DNA of 64,000 nt from Lewinellaceae bacterium (GTDB taxonomy: Bacteria > Bacteroidota > Bacteroidia > Chitinophagales > Saprospiraceae), in contig JADJFA010000019.1 of assembly GCA_016708875.1 (NCBI GenBank), positions 55,305 to 119,304 on the forward strand, read 5' to 3'. Below, one piece after another: positions 45,264-53,496 of the stretch. A model generated the notes under the pieces. The model searched no databases. It was given only the letters and a program-made list of their open reading frames with translations, and was not told where the DNA came from. A program made the translations under genes and the position numbers. Position 1 is the first letter of the stretch. Every line of letters begins with the position of its first letter.

Positions 45264-45773
45264 TCAATCATTTACTTTTTCTCTTCGGTAAAGCATCACC
45301 TTGTCTAATTGGACGTGACAGGTTTCTTTTACTTCCGAATTTTCTTCCAAATCCTGATGGATGTTTCGGTTGGAATAAATCAGCGTCTCAAAAGTTCGTT
45401 CTCCGAGGAAAAAATTGCCGCAATCATTTAAATGCAGAAAAACTTTATTGTCAGCCGTTAGGGTAAACCCACTAAGGTTCATTTTGGAATTCACCTTAGA
45501 TAGTATGTTGTAATAATCAGGCTTTCGATTCATTTCTTCCAGAACTTTTTTGTTGAGTCGAACATTTATTGAGTTACCATACAAAGGATCTTTTGAATGA
45601 TAATCTTTTGCTAAAGAATCGCGGACCAAAATAAGGTTTTCTGCAATGCTTCGATATTGGGCAAGATTTTCTGAAACGTAATTTGGCGGGCACTTTTTCG
45701 GTGTGCTTAGGTAGAGCAAGATGAGTACAACATTAAGTAGTACAAGCACCAGAATTTTGGGTTTATCGCTCAT
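45264..45773 (-). CDS. Membrane-anchored hypothetical protein
   Basis: 169 residues with one N-terminal membrane helix (ILVLVLLNVVLILLYLS) and a polar remainder that is predicted to lie outside the cytoplasm. Short motifs such as KDPLYGNSINVRLNKKVLEE and FTLTADNKVFLHLNDCGNFF are visible, but I recognise no family. Two cysteines in the second half (NDCGNF and KETCHV) could pair. The frame is intact. The codon usage looks more A/T-rich than its neighbours by eye. Confidence 0.55.
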   Translation of the reverse strand: MSDKPKILVLVLLNVVLILLYLSTPKKCPPNYVSENLAQYRSIAENLILVRDSLAKDYHSKDPLYGNSINVRLNKKVLEEMNRKPDYYNILSKVNSKMNLSGFTLTADNKVFLHLNDCGNFFLGERTFETLIYSNRNIHQDLEENSEVKETCHVQLDKVMLYRREKVND

Positions 45774-45823
45774 AGTGGCAATTGAAATTTATTGAGGAAT
45801 AGCACCTTGTTGTACACTGTAGG

Positions 45824-46543
45824 CTACTTTCCCCATTTCCTCAACTGACTCAGCACCGCCGCAAAATCCTTTGGCAATTCAGCGTTGAATTCCATGGTTT
45901 CTCCTGTGACCGGATGTTGTATTCGCAAACGCGCAGCATGGAGCGATGTCCGTTCCATAATCGGTCGTTCCTCTTCTGTGAATTTGCCTAGTTTGTATTT
46001 TTTGCCCTTTATTTCTGATAAAAGAAACTGCTCGCGGCGGCCATACAATGCGTCAATGGCCAAAGGGTAACCGATACTCTGGAAATGCACCCGAATCTGG
46101 TGGGTACGACCTGTTTTTATTTGCGCCTCTACGAGTGTGAATCGCTGGAATCGCTCCAGGGTGCGGTAAAAAGTTAAGGACGCCTTGCCCGAATTTGTCA
46201 CCGCCATCTTGCCGGGAATGTGATAATGTTCGCCAATTGGTTTGTCAATCTCACCTTCTTCATGGTGCAATACGCCGTCTAACAGCGCGAGGTAAAACTT
46301 GTCGGCAGTGTGGTGCTCCATCTGCATGGAAAGGTGGCGGTGCGCGGCTTCATTCCGGGCGAAACAGAGAATGCCGCTTGTCTCCCGGTCGAGGCGATGT
46401 ACAATAAACACCTTGCCGTACTTGCTTTGCAATGCAGCGACTAGGCTGTTTTGGTTGCCAGCCCGGTCGGGAATGGTGAGCAGCCCTGCCGGTTTTGATA
46501 CAACAAGGATTTGTTCGTCGTCGTATATTAGGTCGTAGTTCAT
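45824..46543 (-). CDS. RluA-family pseudouridine synthase
   Basis: 239 residues. The catalytic motif HRLDRETSG (residues 48-56, Asp-51 the nucleophile) lies after LVVSKPAGLLTIPD. The second RluA motif KTGRTHQIRVHFQSIGYPLA and GRREQFLLSEI follow. No N-terminal S4 domain is present, as in RluA/RluC-short forms. It converts uridine to pseudouridine in rRNA or tRNA, and the site cannot be told. The frame is intact. Upstream (46544-46640) are three CCCGGAAC palindromes. Confidence 0.88.
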   Translation of the reverse strand: MNYDLIYDDEQILVVSKPAGLLTIPDRAGNQNSLVAALQSKYGKVFIVHRLDRETSGILCFARNEAAHRHLSMQMEHHTADKFYLALLDGVLHHEEGEIDKPIGEHYHIPGKMAVTNSGKASLTFYRTLERFQRFTLVEAQIKTGRTHQIRVHFQSIGYPLAIDALYGRREQFLLSEIKGKKYKLGKFTEEERPIMERTSLHAARLRIQHPVTGETMEFNAELPKDFAAVLSQLRKWGK

Positions 46544-46640
46544 AATGGTATCCCGGAACAGCGTTCCGGTGTTTGGTATCCCGGAACGGCGTTCCGGGCT
46601 GCAATTTTGAACCCCGGAACAGCGTTCCGGGCTACAATTT
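46544..46640. repeat. Three CCCGGAACRGCGTTCCGGG palindromes
   Basis: A roughly 30-nt unit with a 19-bp palindrome (CCCGGAAC, A/G, GCGTTCCGG) is repeated three times, spaced by TGTTTGGTAT and by GCTGCAATTTTGAAC / GCTACAATTTTGAAA. The third copy overlaps the 3' end of the glycosyltransferase gene. Confidence 0.8.
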
Positions 46641-47732
46641 TGAAAACAGCTTCACGCGCCGCAGGTAATGCGCAACAATGATGCTTCCAGGGTATATGCC
46701 ATGTTCGTTTTCGGGCGCAATCTTATGTTTTTCAATGATTTTCGCCACTTCCTGACGTTTTCGCAGCGTTTTTCTAAAACTATTGTAGAAAGAAAAATGC
46801 GCCCGAACAATTGACCAAATAGCGCGGTATTGGCCCTTGACCAGAAACCTTGCACCTGCCAAGCCATCGAGCAACACACGCGCAGGAATGAGCCAAAGGA
46901 GTTTTCCCCAGGGCTCGTTTTTCAAAAGGGAGTAAAGGCTGTTTCGGAAATTGAGGAACACTTTGCGCGGGTTTTCATATTCGAGTGTGCCGCCGCCCAA
47001 ATGCCACACAACCGACTGGGGTATACACCAGACACCATAACCTGCCCTTTTCAATCGCCAGCAAAGATCAATTTCCTCATTGTGTGCAAAATAGTCGCCG
47101 TCGAAGCCGCCAAAAGTATGGTACAAGTCAGCGCGAATAAAAAATGCCGCACCAGCAGCCCAGAAACACTCCTGCGGGTTGTCGTATTGTCCGTGGTCAA
47201 CCTCCCGCTGACTAAAAATCCGTCCACGGCAAAAAGGGTAGCCCAGACGATCAATCCAGCCGCCAGCGGCGCCCGCGTACTCAAATTGTTTGCCCGCCGC
47301 CAAGCTTTAGCGAAGGAGGGGTGATTGGTTGATTGGTGATTGTAGAATGGTGATTGGTGGATTGGCATTGATTGTCTGATGCCCAGGCCAATATTTTGGG
47401 TTGTGCAACGGCAATAGTGGGGTCTTTTGCATGGCCTCCAAAATTGGATTGAGCCAACCAGGGGCAACTTCCACGTCGGAGTTCAGGATGACGCGTAAAT
47501 GTCGGCTTGCACTTGTTGAAGCGCGCGATTATAGCCTTCAGCGAATCCCCAATTTTGTTGAAGATCAATCAGCTCTACTTCAGGGTAGTGCTCACGCAGA
47601 AATTCCAGGGAGTCGTCGGGCGAGCCGTTGTCGGCCACGATAATCCGTGCTCCGACACTGTTCGAGACCACGGATGGTAAGAATTGTTCGAGGTGGCGAC
47701 GGGTATTGTAGCTCAGAATTACAACGGCGACG
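46632..47732 (-). CDS. Family 2 glycosyltransferase interrupted by repeat elements
   Basis: Begins in frame with ribF at VAVVILSYNTRRHLEQFLPS and runs through ADNGSPDDSLEFLREHYPEV and LIDLQQNWGFAEGYNRALQQ, the nucleotide-sugar binding part of GT2. A shift near 47490 gives ILNSDVEVAPGWLNPILEAM, including the D-x-D-like metal site. Then, from about 47380 to 47290, a GATTGGT word repeat and a CCCGCC palindrome interrupt it, after which KQFEYAGAAGGWIDRLGYPF resumes, in a third frame. The rest (HNEEIDLCWRLKRAGYGVWC, ENPRKVFLNFRNSLYSLLKN) is a normal GT2 C-terminus with a membrane-proximal end. It likely transfers a sugar (rhamnosyl-type) for cell-surface glycan. The insertion sits exactly where homologs, as I recall them, have only a few residues. 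Confidence 0.75.
47293..47320. repeat. CCCGCC-TAGC palindromic element, copy 5, inside a gene
   Basis: CCCGCCGCCAAGCTTTAGCGAAGGAGGG, nearly the 1531-1557 element, lying inside the glycosyltransferase coding region and touching a GATTGGT tandem. Confidence 0.7.
47318..47380. repeat. GATTGGT heptamer tandem inside a gene
   Basis: GTGATTGGTTGATTGGTGATT, AATGGTGATTGGTGGATTGG and CATTGATTG words, the same vocabulary as 41090-41152, within the glycosyltransferase reading region. Confidence 0.7.
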
Positions 47733-48727
47733 TTGGACGTTGGATTTTGGACGTTGGACTTTGGACTGGATAGGTCTTGATCCAAGGTCCAATGTCCAGC
47801 ATCCACAATCTGATCCAAGCGCTTTTTAATTTCTGCTGTATCCTCCTCGATCTGTTTTTTCAGTGCATCCAAACTTTCCAGCTTTTTATCGGGGCGGATA
47901 AAATCCAACACTTCTACGCGCAGGTTTTGGCCATATAACTCTCCTTCGAAATCAAGGATGTTCACCTCAATGACCCGTTTGCCATTAGGTGATAGGGTAG
48001 GGCGGGTGCCAATGTAGAGCGCGGCCTTATTTGGGCCAACTTTGGCAGCATAAATTCCTTCCGGCAACACCAATTTGTGCGGGTCTGCGATTTCAATATT
48101 GGCGGTAGGGAAACCGATGTTTCGACCAATTTTTTGGCCTTGAACCACCTTTCCAATGAAAGCATAAGGATGGCCAAGCAATCGGTTTGCCAAAAGGATG
48201 TCCGTATTTTCTAGTGCCTTCCGGATTTTGGAGGAGCTGATGGAAATTTCGTCAAGCACCTGCGCGGGGATTTCAACTACCTCAAAACCAAGCGCCTTTT
48301 CAAATTTTTTCAAAAACGCAAAATCTCCCTCCCGGCCTGCGCCAAAGCGATGGTCGTAGCCGATGACAATGAATCGTGGGGCAAACTTTTTAAACAAAAA
48401 ATCCTCGACGTATTGAAGGGGAGTTTGTTGAGAAAACTCGAGGGAAAAGGGCACTACCACTACATAATCAATGCCAGCCTCGGCGAGTAGTGCTATTTTT
48501 TCGTCGGTGGTGGAAAGTAGTTTGAACGTACTGTCCTCTGGCCTCAACACTGCACGAGGGTGAGGGTCAAAGGTGATGACTACACTTTCGCCCTTGTTTT
48601 TTTGTGCTAAAGCCTGTACTTGCTCAAGAATACGCCGATGGCCCACATGCACGCCGTCGAATGAACCGATGGTGACAACGGCGTTTTGAAACTTGGGCAA
48701 TTGAGATAAATCGGTAAAAACCCTCAT
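47483..48727 (-). CDS. ribF: Riboflavin kinase/FAD synthetase RibF, fused in frame to the glycosyltransferase start
   Basis: ATG 48727 gives MRVFTDLSQLPKFQNAVVTI and the FAD synthetase motifs GSFDGVHVGHRRIL, FDPHPRAVL and SSSKIRKAL. The kinase half has GRNIGFPTANIEI, GIYAAKV, YIGTRPTL and EVNILDFEGELYGQ. RibF makes FMN and FAD from riboflavin. After the normal RibF end (KKQIEEDTAEIKKRL, about 47815) there is no stop. The frame runs through a TCCAACGTCC word repeat (47735-47800), translated as SSPKSNVQNPTSN, straight into the glycosyltransferase. The open frame stops at 47483. Either a stop was lost by an error or repeat growth joined the two genes. Confidence 0.85.
   Translation of the reverse strand: MRVFTDLSQLPKFQNAVVTIGSFDGVHVGHRRILEQVQALAQKNKGESVVITFDPHPRAVLRPEDSTFKLLSTTDEKIALLAEAGIDYVVVVPFSLEFSQQTPLQYVEDFLFKKFAPRFIVIGYDHRFGAGREGDFAFLKKFEKALGFEVVEIPAQVLDEISISSSKIRKALENTDILLANRLLGHPYAFIGKVVQGQKIGRNIGFPTANIEIADPHKLVLPEGIYAAKVGPNKAALYIGTRPTLSPNGKRVIEVNILDFEGELYGQNLRVEVLDFIRPDKKLESLDALKKQIEEDTAEIKKRLDQIVDAGHWTLDQDLSSPKSNVQNPTSNVAVVILSYNTRRHLEQFLPSVVSNSVGARIIVADNGSPDDSLEFLREHYPEVELIDLQQNWGFAEGYNRALQQVQADIYASS
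47735..47800. repeat. TCCAACG-word inverted repeat bridging ribF and the glycosyltransferase
   Basis: TTGGACGTTGGATTTTGGACG and TTGGACTTTGGACTGG words on the left face CCAAGGTCCAATGTCCAGC on the right. The whole element is open in the ribF frame. Confidence 0.7.
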
Positions 48728-48735
48728 AAGGGCGG

Positions 48736-48743
48736 CAAAGATA
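48736..48743 (-). promoter_or_regulatory. -7 box of ribF
   Basis: TATCTTTG on the minus strand followed by CCGCC, ending 8 nt before the ribF ATG. This is the same geometry as at bamD and the RamB-like gene, implying a nearly leaderless mRNA. Confidence 0.55.
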
Positions 48744-48873
48744 GAAATCAAGTGCGCCTAGACCTCGTAGGTTTCAAAAACCTAGTGAAGTGACGTAGTT
48801 TTTATTACCGTCCGTAGGCCTGGTGTTGAAATCCCTAGGGCCATGGTGTGCTCTCTTGTCTCATAATACTTGA

Positions 48874-50448
48874 TCAGCGCAGCATGATTTTTTGTGCCTG
48901 TGTGCCCGCAGCATGCCTAATTTTCAAGACATAAACACCTCCAGAAAGATTTGGCAGGAGCACAGGGTACGCCCCACCTGCCTCAGGAAGAATGGCATTT
49001 TCCTGGTACAGCAAAGAGCCTTTCATATCATACAGTTCGAGCACGGCTTCCGTGAATGCACAATACCGAACTTCAAGCACAAAACCATTGTCTTGTCCGG
49101 GTTGCTGATAGGCGTACAGGTCGCATAGTGGTCGCGTGGGAACAATACCCACATTACTTTGGAACGTCGCAGTTGTCCAGTCACCGTGCTGTATTTCAGC
49201 CAATTGTGCCATTGCGGCAACGGTGGCTTTCACCACATTTGACATGAAGGTAAAATTCAGTTTTTCGTCTAATGTATCTCCAGGGGTGTGGTAACATTCA
49301 TTGCGGAAATTGGCGCCATCGGTGAGCATGAGGGCTTTTTTTCCGGCAATCCAGAACGGGGCATGGTCGCTGCGCTGCAAATCTGGAGCGATGGAACCAT
49401 CTCCGGGCACATCGAGTGTAATTACCTTTAAATCAGGCACATACTGTTGAGCGGAATTGCTGAACAGCAGCGCAATGGACTGGGAAGCCGTGTTTCCTAC
49501 ATTGGTAATGAAATCGCCCCGGTATTCGTTGGCAGCCACGGCAGCAGCAGCGGCAGGGAATAGGAAAGGGAAACCTTGTGGAAGTGTTTGGGTGTTAGGC
49601 TCATCGCTCCAATAGCCAATCATTTCGTGATTGAATACGCCTTCAATTTGTTCAGTCGCAGGAATACCCATGCTAACATATCGTGTACTGCCCACCAAAC
49701 CCGATTCTTCCAGGTCAAATCCGATAAAACGCAATGTCTTCTTAGATGGGTAACGGCTAAATATCCGGACAGCCTCCATCACCCCTACAGTACCAGAGCC
49801 ATTGTCGTCGGCTCCAGGAGCGTTGTTGACGGTGTCATAGTGTGCGTCGTTTATCACCACTTTTTCCGGCGAAAAGGTGCCGGGAAGACTGCCTATAAGG
49901 TTTTTACCCGTATAATTCCCCATCGGAACATCCTGTTCTTCATAGTGCAAGCCGGCATTCAAAAACAAGTTTCTAATAGAATCCCGGGTCGCGTTCAAGT
50001 GGGGCGTTGCCGGCAGTACGATGGCGGATTCCTTCCACAAATTCGAGGTTGGCGCGTAGGCGATTGCTGTCTACTTCATTCACCAGCGCCTGAATATCAA
50101 AGGCTTGCTTGTCGTCAGCCACCAATCTGACTGTGAAAGATGCGGAGCTGTTGGCCAGTGTTGTAATGTCGCATGTGATGCTTCGGTTGCCGGGTTGAAT
50201 GGGGAAACCCACGTCGCCAGTAACGGGGATTTGGCCGGTTAGGGCGTAAGTTTTACCGCCATTGTCCGAGAATTGAAGCGCTATTTCCAGCGGGTCGTTT
50301 TCGTTGTCGCTTACATCATAGCTGATGTCAAGGGTCAGATTGGGCCAATCGGGAGTGAGCGTCAGGTTTGTAATTTCGGGGACTTGGTTTTGAGCAATAA
50401 GGCAAATTGGAGCGAGCAAAAGGAGGCAGGAGGCGTAGATTCTTTCAT
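48874..50448 (-). CDS. Secreted M28 zinc peptidase with T9SS sorting domain (frameshifted)
   Basis: Restoring one A at an AAA run near 50443 gives the signal peptide MKRIYASCLLLLAPICLIAQ from ATG 50448. A fibronectin-like N-terminal domain follows (PEITNLTLTPDWPNLTLDIS). After a shift near 50005 comes the M28 aminopeptidase domain with its zinc ligands: NDAHYDTV, PGADDNGSG, DLEESGLVGS, FNHEMIGYW and ECYHTPGDTLD. The end (AVLELYDMKGSLLYQENAIL, GGVYVLKIRHA, QAQKIMLR) is a T9SS type A sorting domain. The enzyme would be exported across the outer membrane to digest peptides. Its length (about 525) is normal for such proteins. Confidence 0.85.
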
Positions 50449-50645
50449 GGCAGATTTTTTAGTCGTCAAATGATGGCAGCGTGCGGGCGAAATGAATCCA
50501 CAAAGGCACGCTTAACAGCGTGCCCATTGCAACAAACAAAACCAACTAAAAAACCTGCTTTTTCTCTTCGCAAAAACTGTTTCTTGCGAATGATGGAATA
50601 GAAACGAGCGAGGCTTTCTGTTCGCTGCTTGTAGGTTGAAATTTT

Positions 50646-51604
50646 TTAGAAAAATATTATTCCTGTGACAACGAGATCCAGGCTGATAGTTCCCCTTGAG
50701 GCAACATTTAATTCCAGCAAGTCAAGTATGGAGCCGATAACATTCAACTGAAGTTCGCCCTTGGCCTGTAGTTTTCCCTGAGCGTCTGTCTCGTAGGAAA
50801 TAAAATGGACTTCATATCTGCCGGTTTCAAGGTAAGAGAGATTGAAACTCCCGTCACTTCCAACAGTCGAACTGGTTACGGCATTTTTGAATTGCACTTC
50901 AGAAGTACCCTGTGGAAATCTTTCATTCACATCGTACTCTCCAGTTTTATAAGCATAAGCGATGATTTTGTCGCTGCCCGAAACGCCGTCGGAGCACGTT
51001 CCGATGATATTTCCAGTTTTACCTTTATCTACAAGTCGGACAGCCTCGTACAGCTCTGCATTGGTAACAAATTGGTATTCAGTAGTGGAACCTGTTTTGT
51101 ACATGATGGATTTGCGAAGATCCATGTCCACCAATACATCGGTGGTTTGGTTTGCTATGGTCTCGAAACTGCCTTTTGCTTTCAAAACCATTTCGCTTCC
51201 GCCTTCTAGTTTATGTTTGATGCCAGAAACATCTTCCACATAACAGCCAAAGTTATTGCCACTGGAATCGGCTTCTGTATCGAGCACCAGCACAATTTCA
51301 TTGTAGGTTTTAGCATCCAAACTGCCCTCTCCCAACAACTTGGTTTGCCCGTTTTGAAGGGCAAGAAGGTCAAAACTGGTTTTTCCACTAAAACCGGCCC
51401 AGGACTTGCCATCTATCTTAATATCTACCACGGTGATGAATACGCTTTTGACGTTAGGATCGTCAACAGGAGCATCTGTGATTTCGATTTGGCCCGGCCT
51501 GAATTATTGCCAATGTCATCATCTTTCAAGCAAGATGACATTGCGAATGTAATAGCCCCTAAAAGCATCAGCGCTTTTAGACCAATTATTTGATTGTGTA
51601 GCAT
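50646..51604 (-). CDS. DUF4382 lipoprotein (one frameshift)
   Basis: ATG 51604 gives MLHNQIIGLKALMLLGAITF and a lipobox-like MSSC, so it is probably a lipoprotein. A shift near 51490 joins the DUF4382 domain: GQIEITDAPVDDPNVKSVFI (the family's T-D-A-P motif), VDIKIDGKSWAGFSGKTSFD, LLALQNGQTKLLGEGSL and YNEIVLVLDTEADSSGN. The second half has a carboxypeptidase-regulatory-like segment (GSFNLSYLETGRYEVHFISY). The function is unknown. The gene is next to an outer-membrane barrel gene on the same strand, 36 bases apart. Confidence 0.75.
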
Positions 51605-51640
51605 AGTGTTTGTGTTTGATTTAAAGTTAAGAAGTATGTT

Positions 51641-52402
51641 TTATCTATTCCGACTAAAGTAGAAATGCAAGCCCACCACAAAGTCCCAAGCCTGAGTTTT
51701 AGTGCGGGTGGTTTGATTGCCAGTATCAACCCGCAAGTCATTTCTGCTGATGCCGTAGTTGTATTTTACCTGAGTTTCCAGTGAAACGCGACCGTGGGAG
51801 AAGATGGAATAACCTGGCCCGATTCCAAAAGTCATAAGCTGCGTTTTTGCTAATTGGGAATCTGTGCCATCTGAAATTTCCGTTTCAGATTTTCCATAAC
51901 CGTACACACCGCCCAGGAACAAAGCCTGATCACCTGCAAACGGGAAATAAAGCCGGGCGTAAGGTCCAAAAAGTAGTTTGGTGTCAGACGTGCTTGGGGA
52001 ACCGGCAGTGTTGTCACTATTGTCTTTGGAGGAGCTTACCAAATAATCCATGCCGAGACCCAAAACAAAGTTGCGTGCAACGAAATAACCAATAGTAGGT
52101 GTGAGGTGCAGCTGATAACCCGTATTGCCCCCTTTTTGAACGGTACTACCGTTGTCAATTTGAATGGTGGTTACAGAATTGACATAACCCACACCCGAGC
52201 CGATGACAAAATTGCCACCTCGAAGTGCATCCTCATCGTCTTCTTCGTTATTGGGTGCTTGTCCCTGATCGGCAGGGGTAGCGTAATTGTTGTTGTTATT
52301 ATTACCCGCTTTTTGGTAGCCGTCATCTTGCGCTGAAAGGCCGCCTTGAGCCAGCAAAATTGCTATTGCAAGGGAGGAAAATTTGCTTGTGGCGGACTTC
52401 AT
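51641..52402 (-). CDS. Outer-membrane beta-barrel protein (OMP_b-brl type)
   Basis: 253 residues, intact. It has a signal peptide (MKSATSKFSSLAIAILLAQGGLSAQ), an Asn-rich acidic linker (GNNNNNNYATPADQGQAPNN, EEDDED), then about eight beta strands (FVIGSGVGYVNSVTTIQIDN, NFVLGLGMDYLVSSS, LLFGPYARLYFPFAGDQALF, LMTFGIGPGYSIF, RVSLETQVKYNYGI) ending in WDFVVGLHFYFSRNR. The pattern fits the PF13505-like small porin family. The function is unknown. Confidence 0.75.
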   Translation of the reverse strand: MKSATSKFSSLAIAILLAQGGLSAQDDGYQKAGNNNNNNYATPADQGQAPNNEEDDEDALRGGNFVIGSGVGYVNSVTTIQIDNGSTVQKGGNTGYQLHLTPTIGYFVARNFVLGLGMDYLVSSSKDNSDNTAGSPSTSDTKLLFGPYARLYFPFAGDQALFLGGVYGYGKSETEISDGTDSQLAKTQLMTFGIGPGYSIFSHGRVSLETQVKYNYGISRNDLRVDTGNQTTRTKTQAWDFVVGLHFYFSRNR

Positions 52403-52622
52403 AATAGAATGGATGTTTTGTTTTGTTAAAAGTGCTTCATATCAGAACACTAGCCTAAGCAGGTGCTGACTACAAAGAAGGCGTGGACAATAAAAATAGG
52501 GAATTTTCCGAAAATAAATCCTGCTGCAAAGGTCAGAACCTGCGTATAGTCGCAGTTACATAATTACTTGAAAGGATTGCAAAATTCACACTTTTGCGGG
52601 GGATTAGTTTCACGCAACGCCG

Positions 52623-53387
52623 CTAAGACACACGTGTTGGAGATATTACAAACGACCTTGACGGCGCAACGTTGGATATCGCGCTTATCATGCGCTGTTG
52701 GTCCTGGGAGCACCAAAAACTTCGAATCGGAAATCGCCGAACCAGCGCCGCCGTATCTTGAAAGGGAGTATCTTTAAAATGGTCCTTTTTCCACAAAAAC
52801 AGGGATGCGGACTCATAAATCTGTTCCAGAGGCTCGCCATCATTAGGTATCATGCTGTGCTGGATCTCCCGCCGTACGATGTCTTTTTTCCCGTCGCCAT
52901 TGTAGTCGAATATCCAGCTGCCTGTGAGCACTTGGCCGCCATCACCGCCGTACCATTCCGCTACTGTAATTCGCTCGGTAAACAGCCGTTTGGATGCATC
53001 GTACAAAAAAAGCGAATGATGTTGAAACCAGAACTGCCTGATTTCCACCCAATAAGCGGAAATGTTGCCGTCCAAGGAGAACTTCTTTCGGCTCAGCACA
53101 GTAGCCTGAGTAGCGTCGGCCAGGTAGTCAATTTGTGCCAGCAGGGCAGGAGGGATACTTGTGAAAAACAGTCGGTTGGGAATGGTATCTCCTGCCAAGG
53201 GGTTTTCGTTAGAAATTTCGATGTGCAGGGTGTCGCCTAAAGGTGATGCCTGAAAATAAGCCAACAACGCGGCATCGGGTGATGGAATCGGAGCGCGGCA
53301 GTTGGCCAACATTAGGAAAACAGTGAAGCAGAAGCAAATGGATTGTACCCTGCATTTGGGCATCTGGGTGTCTGTAGATTTTTCCAT
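52623..53387 (-). CDS. Probable lipoprotein, function unknown
   Basis: About 254 residues from ATG 53387 (MEKSTDTQMPKCRVQSICFC). A hydrophobic stretch ends in LMLANC, a plausible lipobox, followed by a Pro/Ala-rich linker. The last third contains DYNGDGKKDIVRREI, an Asp-rich loop like those in VCBS/FG-GAP repeats that bind calcium, but only one copy. I recognise no family. The frame is intact. It is divergent from a TonB-dependent receptor gene. Confidence 0.5.
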   Translation of the reverse strand: MEKSTDTQMPKCRVQSICFCFTVFLMLANCRAPIPSPDAALLAYFQASPLGDTLHIEISNENPLAGDTIPNRLFFTSIPPALLAQIDYLADATQATVLSRKKFSLDGNISAYWVEIRQFWFQHHSLFLYDASKRLFTERITVAEWYGGDGGQVLTGSWIFDYNGDGKKDIVRREIQHSMIPNDGEPLEQIYESASLFLWKKDHFKDTPFQDTAALVRRFPIRSFWCSQDQQRMISAISNVAPSRSFVISPTRVS

Positions 53388-53496
53388 GATTTTAAACAAA
53401 CATTAGTGGTAGCTTCTTGTTGAGTCGCTGCTTTAGCGTAGCCCCCCCCGGCGGTTAGTCTGCAAGGTTAAATAAATTTAGAACTCAACAATAACA

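Noticed and set aside
53430..53455. A sixth CCCGCC-TAGC element (CTTTAGCGTAGCCCCCCCC)
   Set aside because: Only the CTTTAGCG core matches and symmetry is lost; the C8 run suggests sequence error. Too weak to count.
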